Positions 1 through 7,767 of a stretch of DNA of 49,875 bases are shown in pieces. The notes under the pieces were generated by a model, which worked only from the letters and a program-made list of their open reading frames with translations, was not told where the DNA came from and did not search any database. Source of the stretch: an uncultured bacterium (lineage in GTDB: Bacteria > Verrucomicrobiota > Lentisphaeria > Victivallales > Victivallaceae). Every line of letters starts with the position of its first letter. The stretch's first letter is position 1. The stretch is from the NCBI GenBank assembly GCA_900551245.1, contig URVC01000033.1, positions 1 to 49,875 on the forward strand, read 5' to 3'. The translations under genes and the position numbers were made by a program.

Positions 1-161
1 CCGGCATTCCGTGCGGCTTCGCCGTACTCGTGCCTGCGAGATTGGATGATGTCTGTCAAAAACCGACTCATACCTGACTGCCCGGCCCGTTACGCTTGAT
101 CTTTCGATCAAGGTGCGACAACGGAGCACCGCGACACATCGGAGCGGCACGTTTGCCGCCT
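1..161 (-). repeat. 161-bp structured tandem unit, copy 1
   Basis: First visible copy of a 161-bp unit repeated head-to-tail at 162-320; the window edge cuts whatever lies to its left. It contains five or six short inverted repeats: CGGC-TTC-GCCG (14-24), CTCG/CGAG (27-40), GTC/GAC (55-67), CTTGATC/GATCAAG (about 95-112), GGTGC/GCACC (112-130) and GCGGCA/TGCCGC (144-159). It lies downstream of tRNA-Ala in the direction of rRNA transcription, so it is probably transcribed as spacer RNA; strand is inferred from that. No protein is proposed. Confidence 0.75.
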
Positions 162-320
162 CCGGCATTCCGTGCGGCTTCGCCGTACTCGTGCCTGCGA
201 GATTGGATGATGTCTGCCAAAAATCGGCTCATACCTGACTGCCCGGCCCGTTACGCTTGATCTTTCGATCAAGGTGTGACAATGGAGCACCGCGACATCT
301 CGGAGTGGCACGTTTGCCAC
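162..320 (-). repeat. 161-bp structured tandem unit, copy 2
   Basis: Second copy, ending directly at the CCA end of the tRNA-Ala gene. It differs from copy 1 at about nine positions. Two stems change on both sides: T56-A66 becomes C-G, and C145-G158 becomes T-A, so pairing is kept. That points to selection on a folded RNA rather than a neutral duplication. Confidence 0.75.
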
Positions 321-397
321 TGGTGGAGCCGAAGGGGCTCGAACCCTCGACATCCTGCTTGCAAAGCAGGTGCTCTAGCCAACTGAGCTACGGCCCC
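321..397 (-). tRNA. tRNA-Ala (anticodon UGC)
   Basis: Complete cloverleaf on the minus strand: acceptor arm starting GGGGCCG at 397, anticodon stem CCTGC/GCAGG with loop TTTGCAA (anticodon TGC at 361-363), T arm with GGTTCGAGCC, and an encoded CCA at 321-323. It lies downstream of 16S, where many bacteria carry tRNA-Ile plus tRNA-Ala; no tRNA-Ile is visible in the 16S-tRNA-Ala spacer. Confidence 0.97.
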
Positions 398-414
398 TTG
401 AAACCTTATTAAAT

Positions 415-444
415 TTTTCATCAACCCGCGGAGAACTTCTCCGC
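415..444 (-). other. Spacer hairpin followed by TTGATGAAAA
   Basis: Read on the minus strand, a GCGGAGA/TCTCCGC hairpin (428-444) is followed by GGGTTGATGAAAA. The rRNA leader has hairpins followed by GGGCTGATGAAAA and GAGCTGATGG, so this looks like another copy of the same leader element, placed between 16S and tRNA-Ala. A role in antitermination or RNA processing is inference. Confidence 0.45.
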
Positions 445-460
445 ATCCCTTTTTTTCGGG

Positions 461-484
461 GATTGAACTTTGAATAGTGCGATG
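461..484 (-). other. Pre-16S processing stalk, 3' arm
   Basis: On the minus-strand transcript this segment is complementary to 2188-2211, upstream of 16S, over about 22 pairs with one two-base internal mismatch. Pairing would loop out the 16S precursor, the usual RNase III substrate in bacteria. Confidence 0.75.
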
Positions 485-586
485 TTTCCTTTGATGCCGT
501 TACCGGCATCCACATCCGGCGGCTTAGACGCCGGAGTTTAGCCATAACCATCGGATTTAGATCCCTTGCGGGAAGACCGAGGTTTG

Positions 587-2101
<1,515 letters not shown>

Positions 2102-2187
2102 AAAATTTATTTTTATCAGAGTGTCTGATAATAGCTTATTGTGATTTCTGTAGTAAACTACTTTATCTCAATGTAATTTTCAGGTTA

Positions 2188-2211
2188 CATCGCACTATTC
2201 AATTTTCAATC
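2188..2211 (-). other. Pre-16S processing stalk, 5' arm
   Basis: Leader partner of 461-484. The two arms are inverted copies of CATCGCACTATTCAA and TTCAATC separated by two unpaired bases, and they flank the 16S gene symmetrically. Confidence 0.75.
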
Positions 2212-2234
2212 AGCCGCCGAAAAAACGGTTTTAT

Positions 2235-2263
2235 AATATAGCATGCATTGTTTTGTTTTGCAA
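2235..2263 (-). promoter_or_regulatory. rRNA promoter P1 (proximal)
   Basis: Minus strand: -35 TTGCAA (2258-2263), 17-bp spacer, -10 TATATT (2235-2240) preceded by TGC (extended -10). It is the nearest of three similar promoters; initiation is expected near 2228. A CCG/CGG hairpin and GGCTGAT follow at once. Confidence 0.75.
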
Positions 2264-2285
2264 GCTCTATTTTTAACTTTTTTTT

Positions 2286-2305
2286 GAGGTTCTTCACAGA
2301 ACCTC
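2286..2305. other. Perfect 8-bp hairpin in rRNA leader
   Basis: GAGGTTCT-tcac-AGAACCTC. Read on the minus strand the loop is GTGA, a GNRA tetraloop, and the stem extends by two AA/TT pairs. It sits between promoters P2 and P1, so only transcripts from P2 and P3 would carry it. No U-tract follows on the minus strand, so it is not a terminator of the rRNA transcript. Confidence 0.55.
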
Positions 2306-2356
2306 AACTTTTCGTTTTCATCAGCCCGCGTCTCATTTGAGGCGCAACAGAGTTTT

Positions 2357-2384
2357 AATATAGCAGGCTTTTTTATTCAGTCAA
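2357..2384 (-). promoter_or_regulatory. rRNA promoter P2 (middle)
   Basis: Minus strand: -35 TTGACT (2379-2384), 16-bp spacer, extended -10 TGC-TATATT (2357-2362). Downstream lies the hairpin GCGCCTC-AAAT-GAGACGC (2328-2345) and then GGGCTGATGAAAA. It is 122 bp from P1. Confidence 0.8.
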
Positions 2385-2474
2385 GCTCAATTTAAAACTT
2401 TTTTCGCTTTTTTGAATCGAGGCTCGCCGCCTCAATCCATCAGCTCGCGTCTCTTACGAGGCGCAATGGGATTT

Positions 2475-2502
2475 AATATAGCAGTGTTTTTCCAACTCGC
2501 AA
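2475..2502 (-). promoter_or_regulatory. rRNA promoter P3 (distal)
   Basis: Minus strand: -35 TTGCGA (2497-2502), 16-bp spacer, extended -10 TGC-TATATT (2475-2480). It is followed by the hairpin GCGCCTC-GTAA-GAGACGC (2447-2464, GNRA-type loop) and GAGCTGATGG. P1-P3 share GAGCTTG around the -35, so the array appears to have grown by duplication of a unit of about 120 bp. Beyond these elements, the gene-free stretch 2102-2619 shows no further gene. Confidence 0.75.
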
Positions 2503-2619
2503 GCTCAAAAATGAGGTTTTTCGCTCATTTTTTCGCTTTTCCTTTGAAAAACCATCTTATTCTATAAAAACCATCCGCCGAGGCGATATAAAAATATTGA
2601 AAAAACTTTTGCACAGCCG

Positions 2620-2648
2620 TTGCCTTCTCTGAGCAAAAAGAATACAAT
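2620..2648 (+). promoter_or_regulatory. Promoter of the GntR/LacI-type regulator
   Basis: TTGCCT (2620-2625), 17-bp spacer, TACAAT (2643-2648). The ATG of the regulator starts seven bases after the -10, where transcription itself should start, and no Shine-Dalgarno sequence is present. This fits a leaderless mRNA. Confidence 0.6.
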
Positions 2649-2654
2649 TAAAGT

Positions 2655-3725
2655 ATGGAACAGAATATCCAGATCGAAAATCTCTGCAACATTCTGCGAC
2701 GCGAGACCGCTCTTCTGCCGCAGGGAGGACGCCTCCCCGCAGTGCGGGAAATCATGCGCCGCTACGGGACCCATCGTGGAATCGTCGACGCAGCCTTGAA
2801 ACGGCTGGAGGAGGAACAGTTGATCGTTCGGCGGAAACGGATCGGAATCTTCTCCCGCCTCGCCTCGGATTCCGCCGACCTGCGGGTGCTGTTCTGCTAT
2901 ATGAACTGGCCGAGCAGTACCATTCGGGAATGGGTGGAATGCGCCAAACGATATGTGACGAGCCGGTCCGGGTGGAAACTCTCCCTGCGCGAGATTCATG
3001 CGCAAGACTCTTTTGACCGGCTCGATCTATCCGGACACGATGCGCTGATCATGGTGCTCAACAACCGGATCGTGCAGGACAAACACAACCTGGACTGGCT
3101 TAGCCGGCTTCAGCTGCCGGCCATCGTGCTGGATGCGGAACTGGGATTTCTGCCGTTCAGCACGGTCCGGATGAACGACGGATTCGGAATGCTTGACGCC
3201 TGTCGTTATCTGTATTCGTACGGACACCGTTCGGTAGGATACATCCGGACTGAACCGAAAATTTCCGGGCCGCCGCAACTGGCGGACTACTTCCGGAAGG
3301 GGACGGAACTGCTCGGTATGTCGATCGAAGTGATTGAAAGTGAAGTCTCCTATGGGGAATTTTCCGCAGAAAAAAGTTCCGAATGTATTCAAAATTATCT
3401 GGATGCACATAATGGACAACTCCCGTTCACCGCGCTCTTCTGTGAATCTCACGATCCGGCAGTGGCGATTGCCGGGCGGCTGCTGCGCTGCGGAATCCGC
3501 ATCCCGGAAGAGTTGAGCATCATGACCCGGGGAGGTGCAAGTTTCCCGCCCGGAACCGTTCCGCTGACGCTGATCGCTGCCGATTTCGAGCAGGAGATCG
3601 CCGAAGTGTTCAACGGGTTGCGGCAGCTCGTCCGCAAGGAGATCTGCTGCTTTCGAAAATATCTCCCGATGCGCATCGTCGACCGGGGTTCGGTGGCCGA
3701 GGTTAACTCCGCATCCGGTCGATGA
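2655..3725 (+). CDS. GntR-type HTH regulator with LacI-like sensor domain
   Basis: A 356-residue transcription factor. Residues about 8-68 form a GntR winged helix-turn-helix (LPAVREIMRRYGTHRGIVDAAL, then RLEEEQLIVRRK). Residues about 75-345 resemble the periplasmic-binding-protein fold of LacI/GalR regulators (RMNDGFGMLDACRYLYSYGH; FTALFCESHDPAVAIAGRLL), which bind small sugars. It reads toward the glycan operon at 3801-10154 and ends just before a TTCATCA/TGATGAA inverted repeat. By inference it is the local regulator of that operon, with a sugar released from the target glycan as ligand. The start is chosen from the promoter position; there is no ribosome binding site. Such chimeric regulators occur in the PVC group. 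Confidence 0.85.
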   Translation: MEQNIQIENLCNILRRETALLPQGGRLPAVREIMRRYGTHRGIVDAALKRLEEEQLIVRRKRIGIFSRLASDSADLRVLFCYMNWPSSTIREWVECAKRYVTSRSGWKLSLREIHAQDSFDRLDLSGHDALIMVLNNRIVQDKHNLDWLSRLQLPAIVLDAELGFLPFSTVRMNDGFGMLDACRYLYSYGHRSVGYIRTEPKISGPPQLADYFRKGTELLGMSIEVIESEVSYGEFSAEKSSECIQNYLDAHNGQLPFTALFCESHDPAVAIAGRLLRCGIRIPEELSIMTRGGASFPPGTVPLTLIAADFEQEIAEVFNGLRQLVRKEICCFRKYLPMRIVDRGSVAEVNSASGR

Positions 3726-3730
3726 CATTT

Positions 3731-3761
3731 TTCATCACTGAAAACATCTTGTTCTGATGAA
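3731..3761. promoter_or_regulatory. Candidate operator (inverted repeat)
   Basis: TTCATCA and TGATGAA are perfect 7-bp arms separated by 17 bp, between the regulator stop and the glycan operon. The arms are spaced about two and a quarter helical turns apart (24 bp centre to centre). Assigning it to the upstream regulator is inference; no strong -35/-10 pair is seen here. Confidence 0.4.
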
Positions 3762-3800
3762 TTGAATATGGAAAAACCGTCAAGAAAGAAAGGAAGAAAA

Positions 3801-4589
3801 ATGTCAATCTCTTTTCAAAACAAAAGGTTTCCTCGGAGAAAATTCTCTGTCAGGCCATCGTTTCTTTATTTCTCACTGATCGAACTTCTAATTGTAATTG
3901 CAATCATTGCAATTCTGGCCGGAATGCTGCTGCCCGCCCTGAATCGGGCGCGGGAGAGTGCAATGTCGGCGCAGTGCAGCAGCAATCTAAAACAGTGCAT
4001 CGCCGGGTCACAACTGTATGCAAACGATTTCGGAGATGTTCTGCCCGCCTATCTGAACGGTGATCCATGGGTGAAAACACTTACCGCCAATCTCGGCATT
4101 CCCGTGGGCGGAAAGATACAGGGAACCGCCTACGTCTCACCCAAAGTGGTACGCTGCCCCGCTGACCGGAACAGCCATCAGTACCTCACCAGTACCACAC
4201 GCGGCACATACGGCTTGTGGCGTTTTGCCGGCGACAGCAGCCGGGAAAAGGTCAACACCTGCCTCGACAATTATAAGCTGGGCAACATTCTCGGCTGGGA
4301 GTCCAGCGCGACCTACTGGTTTTATTTTTCGAAGATGAAACGGGCTTCCATCACCATGCTTTTTGCCGATACCCTCTACTGGTCGACCCGAAGCGGGCAC
4401 TGGATGTGGCGGGCGGACACTGCCGCAGGAAATGTGGAAGCGGCGTTCTGTCTGCGACACTCCCACCGGGGAAACATCGCCTATGGCGACGGGCATATCG
4501 GGCAGATCGGAAGGAATGAGTTCGGCACATGCACTCCGAAAATCCTCCGATTTCATCCGGATGGAGACTCGGATATCATCATTCTGTAG
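3801..4589 (+). CDS. Prepilin-type N-terminal cleavage/methylation protein (H-X9-DG)
   Basis: A 262-residue type IV pilin-like secreted protein. The N-terminus has a basic leader, then FSLIELLIVIAIIAILAG, the prepilin peptidase site plus hydrophobic helix, with the +5 Glu present. The -1 residue before FSLIEL is Tyr rather than the usual Gly. The C-terminal region contains HSHRGNIAYGDG, matching the H-X9-DG signature of a very large family in Lentisphaerota and Planctomycetota. The ATG at 3801 is chosen for its AAAGGAAG ribosome binding site; an upstream TTG (3762) or ATG (3768) in frame is less likely. It is the first gene of an operon with two beta-helix proteins and an alpha-mannosidase, suggesting a surface or periplasmic role in glycan use rather than a true pilus. 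That role is inference. Confidence 0.85.
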   Translation: MSISFQNKRFPRRKFSVRPSFLYFSLIELLIVIAIIAILAGMLLPALNRARESAMSAQCSSNLKQCIAGSQLYANDFGDVLPAYLNGDPWVKTLTANLGIPVGGKIQGTAYVSPKVVRCPADRNSHQYLTSTTRGTYGLWRFAGDSSREKVNTCLDNYKLGNILGWESSATYWFYFSKMKRASITMLFADTLYWSTRSGHWMWRADTAAGNVEAAFCLRHSHRGNIAYGDGHIGQIGRNEFGTCTPKILRFHPDGDSDIIIL

Positions 4590-4600
4590 AGAGGGTCATT

Positions 4601-6097
4601 ATGCGAAGCAGATTGTTGATATTTTCAGTGATTCTGGCCGGAGGCCTGACTGCGGCTCCGGCCGGTCCTGCACCGATTTATGTGGATAACATCAAGGGAA
4701 GTGACACATATGACGGATCACGGGAGAGACCGTATGCCTCGATCGAAAAGGCGTGTCGAGCAGTAAAAACAAGTGGAAGAATCGAGGTCGTCAACACGGG
4801 CATCCCCTATCAGATGCCCTATGACGGACCCGGCAGGCACGGACTGCGGCTGCGTACCGGCGGCACGCCCGATGCGCCGCTGGTGGTGGAAGGAAATGGA
4901 GCCGTGATTTCCTGTCTCGCCGTAATTCCCCCAACTGCATGGACTCGCGAGGAGGAGGGACTGTATTCTCTCCCGTTCGACCCGATGAGCAACATGTTCC
5001 GGCGGGATATGAGCCGGAACTTCTGGCTGGACGGCACACAGATCTGGTTTGTCAACGGCCGCCCCGCACCCAATCTCCACGACCGGGATGCTTTGAAGAA
5101 AACACCCGATGGATTCTGGTGGAACAAAAAAGAACGGAAGGTTCTCTACCATCTCCCGGCAGGGAAATCCCTTGCTGAGCAGAAAATTGAATTGCCTGCC
5201 AATTATGGGTTCTACATCCACCGTGACTACACGATCGTGCGCAACTTCACCGTGATGTTCTCCTGGAATGACGGATTCGACGCCGCAGAGACTCCGAAAG
5301 GCTCCATGTATATCAACTGCCTTGCCTATAACAATTGCGGTCAGGGAATGTCGCTGCACGATGCGGCCGCAGTCACCTACCTTGACTGCGGCGCGGTCAA
5401 CTGCGCCAGTTCCTCGGTCTGCAACATCGGGCAGAGTCAGGGAGTATACAAGCGATGCGTCCTGATCGACAATACATTTGAAGCAGCAGTTTTTCTGAGC
5501 GACAATGCCGCAGCTCTGTTCGAAGAGTGTATCATCGCCGACCCGGAACCGGGGGAGTTGATCCGGCAGCAACGGCGTTCGCTGGGGGCGTTCTCCAATT
5601 GCGTCCTTCTGGGCAGACGCGATCGGAACCTGGTCACGCTGCAGGCTGGAACTCTCTCTTTTTTCGGCTGTACTATTCTGCACGGCAGTTCGTTCTGTTC
5701 GTTTGCTCCGGCAGATGCTTCCGGTTCAATCAGTGTTCGGCAGTCGATGCTGGGCAATTTCGCCCGCAGCTGCGTGGAACTGCCGAAGTTTCCGAACAGC
5801 ATGCGTGTCGATCTTGCCGGGAATCAGTATCAGCCGGGCACCTGCCACCTCTCCCGTAACGGGAAATTGATTCCCGGAACCTCCCCGCAACTTGCAGATT
5901 GGAAAATCGATCTGGGTTCAACCGTTACCGCACTCCCCCTGAACGGCCGCCGCGGCTGCGAGAATCCGAATGCTTCGCGCCGCCGTTCACAACGAACCGG
6001 TGCGCTGCTGCCGAAATCGGTCTGGCAGCTTTACGACCGCTTGAAAAATTTTGAAGCCACTCCGGCTGGAATCGTCAGAAAGAAGGATGTACAATGA
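4601..6097 (+). CDS. Secreted right-handed beta-helix protein
   Basis: A 498-residue protein with a signal peptide (RLLIFSVILAGGLTAAPA) followed by IYVDNIKGSDTYDGS and RPYASIEKA, the standard opening of DUF1565/pectate-lyase-like beta-helix proteins. The middle (about 180-400) is rich in short strand repeats with Asn, Cys and Gly turns (FVNCL-, YLDCG-, FEECI-like), as expected of parallel beta-helix coils. This fold is common in polysaccharide lyases and glycosidases, but no specific catalytic motif can be named. The ATG at 4601 has GAGAGG upstream; a longer in-frame start at 4529 would overlap the pseudopilin gene. The stop overlaps the next start (ATGA). Probably acts on a polysaccharide outside the cytoplasm. 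Confidence 0.75.
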   Translation: MRSRLLIFSVILAGGLTAAPAGPAPIYVDNIKGSDTYDGSRERPYASIEKACRAVKTSGRIEVVNTGIPYQMPYDGPGRHGLRLRTGGTPDAPLVVEGNGAVISCLAVIPPTAWTREEEGLYSLPFDPMSNMFRRDMSRNFWLDGTQIWFVNGRPAPNLHDRDALKKTPDGFWWNKKERKVLYHLPAGKSLAEQKIELPANYGFYIHRDYTIVRNFTVMFSWNDGFDAAETPKGSMYINCLAYNNCGQGMSLHDAAAVTYLDCGAVNCASSSVCNIGQSQGVYKRCVLIDNTFEAAVFLSDNAAALFEECIIADPEPGELIRQQRRSLGAFSNCVLLGRRDRNLVTLQAGTLSFFGCTILHGSSFCSFAPADASGSISVRQSMLGNFARSCVELPKFPNSMRVDLAGNQYQPGTCHLSRNGKLIPGTSPQLADWKIDLGSTVTALPLNGRRGCENPNASRRRSQRTGALLPKSVWQLYDRLKNFEATPAGIVRKKDVQ

Positions 6098-7767
6098 AAA
6101 ATTTCAACATCGGAATCGCCCTGCTTGTATCCATGACAGGCGCAGCGGCACCATCACTGCAACAGGAGCTGGATCTTGCGCTCAAGGCGGGAACTTCCGT
6201 CACTCTCACCCGGCCGGAATACCGGCTCACCGAAAAAGTGATGCTCCGAAATCTCGACAACGTCATCATCGACGGACGCGGAACCCGGATCACCATGACG
6301 AAACTGAATGAGGCAATCCGGCTGATCGACTGTCGCAAAGTGACGCTGAAGAACTTTTCCATCGACTATGATCCGCTGCCGTTCACGCAGGGGGTGGTGA
6401 CGGAACTTTCACCGGACCTGCGGAAGATCCACTTTCAAATCGACGCGGGATATCCCCGGCTGGAAACGGTTTATGCAAATCGACGCATTCATGTCTTTAC
6501 GCCGGATGGAAAATTCTTCAAACCCGACGCACCGGATGTTTATGGAGAGATCGAGATAATTTCTCCGGAACGCGGAATCTGCCATGCCGACCGACCGCAC
6601 AAAAACGTGAAAAAGGGGGACCGGATCGCGTTGGACTGCCGCCGCGATGCGGCAATTCATCTCTCCCGATGCGAAGCCATCCGCTTTGAAAATGTCACCG
6701 TTTACAGCAGTCCGGGGCTGGTGTTTCGCGCCCGCTTCGGCCTCGGCGGCGACGAACTCGTCAACGTGAAGATTACCCGGGGGCCGAAACCGGAAGGCGC
6801 AACGCAGGAACGACTGCTGTCAAGCTCCGCGGACGGGGTGAACTTCGCTTATCTGCGCCGTGGTCCCCGGATTATCGGCTGCGATTTTTCGTTCATGGGA
6901 GATGACGGGGTCAATTTACATTCAGTAGCTTTGCCGGTGGCAAAACTGGTGGATCAAAACCGGTTCGACACAGTCCGCCCGGATCATCCGGAGAACTTCC
7001 CGGAAATCATCCGTCCCGGAGACCGGATTCGACTGCTCGACCCTGAAAATTTTGCAGTGATCGGCGAGCGGACCATTCGAAGTTTCCGGCTTTCGCCGCG
7101 CCACGATGGAGGCGAAGCCTTCCGCCGCTACTACTCCCATCGAAACCTGAAAAAATGGACCGCCTACGAGGTGACGCTGGAACCGGGAACACCGGCCGTG
7201 AAACCCGGCCTCTTCTTTGACATTCCCGCGATTGCCGCAAATCACTATGAGATCCGCGGCAACTATTTTCACGACCACCGGGCGCGCGGCGTCCGTCTGA
7301 TGGCTTCGGACGGCGTGATCGAAAACAATCGCTTCGAGCGAATCCGGAACGCCGCCATCGCTGTCGGGGCGGAATACGGCTACTGGCGCGAGGCCGGCTG
7401 GGTGGAAAATATTCTGATCCGCGGCAACCGCATCCGCGATGTCGGTTCCAGTATGAATTACGACATCGGCAGTTACACAAGCGGCGCGATCAGTGTATTC
7501 TGTCGCAGAGAAGACTATTCGGACTCGTTCAGAGGAAATCGGAACATCACCATCTGCGACAACCTCATTGAGCGCTGCCCCGGCGCAGGAATCTTTCTCT
7601 ATTCCGCCGAACAGGTAACTCTGCGCAACAACCGCCTGCGCGATACCGCCACCAGTCCGATCACTCCGGGAAGTCACCACGGATTCCGGAACATGCGGCC
7701 GCTCTGGATCGTCAACTCCATCGGAATCGACGCCGATGCCGCCAGCCGGGGAGAAACCGTACCATGA
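6094..7767 (+). CDS. Secreted beta-helix glycosidase-like protein (GH110-like)
   Basis: A 557-residue protein with a signal peptide (IGIALLVSMTGAAA). It contains FSIDYDPLPFTQGVV, a paired SSADGVNF (about 242-249) and CDFSFMGDDGVNLHS (about 262-276), then repeated coils of the N-x-I-x-G-N-x-(F/I)-x-D/R type (EIRGNYFHDHRARG, IENNRFERI, LIRGNRIRDVG). The order of ADG, then C-x-F-x5-DDG-x-N-x-H resembles alpha-galactosidases of family GH110, where acidic residues in these loops are catalytic. The family name is an inference from motif resemblance; another inverting beta-helix hydrolase family is possible. ATGA overlaps on both sides show tight translational coupling with the neighbouring genes. 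Confidence 0.7.
   Translation: MKNFNIGIALLVSMTGAAAPSLQQELDLALKAGTSVTLTRPEYRLTEKVMLRNLDNVIIDGRGTRITMTKLNEAIRLIDCRKVTLKNFSIDYDPLPFTQGVVTELSPDLRKIHFQIDAGYPRLETVYANRRIHVFTPDGKFFKPDAPDVYGEIEIISPERGICHADRPHKNVKKGDRIALDCRRDAAIHLSRCEAIRFENVTVYSSPGLVFRARFGLGGDELVNVKITRGPKPEGATQERLLSSSADGVNFAYLRRGPRIIGCDFSFMGDDGVNLHSVALPVAKLVDQNRFDTVRPDHPENFPEIIRPGDRIRLLDPENFAVIGERTIRSFRLSPRHDGGEAFRRYYSHRNLKKWTAYEVTLEPGTPAVKPGLFFDIPAIAANHYEIRGNYFHDHRARGVRLMASDGVIENNRFERIRNAAIAVGAEYGYWREAGWVENILIRGNRIRDVGSSMNYDIGSYTSGAISVFCRREDYSDSFRGNRNITICDNLIERCPGAGIFLYSAEQVTLRNNRLRDTATSPITPGSHHGFRNMRPLWIVNSIGIDADAASRGETVP

Noticed and set aside
1..320. The tandem units as a CRISPR array
   Set aside because: Units are 161 bp and near-identical throughout, with no spacer/repeat alternation and no cas genes.
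108..353. An 81-codon minus-strand frame across the 161-bp repeats
   Set aside because: It runs through the tRNA end and hairpin repeats whose changes preserve RNA pairing rather than protein sequence.
2286..2305. Terminator in the rRNA leader
   Set aside because: On the transcribed minus strand the hairpin is followed by A rather than T residues.
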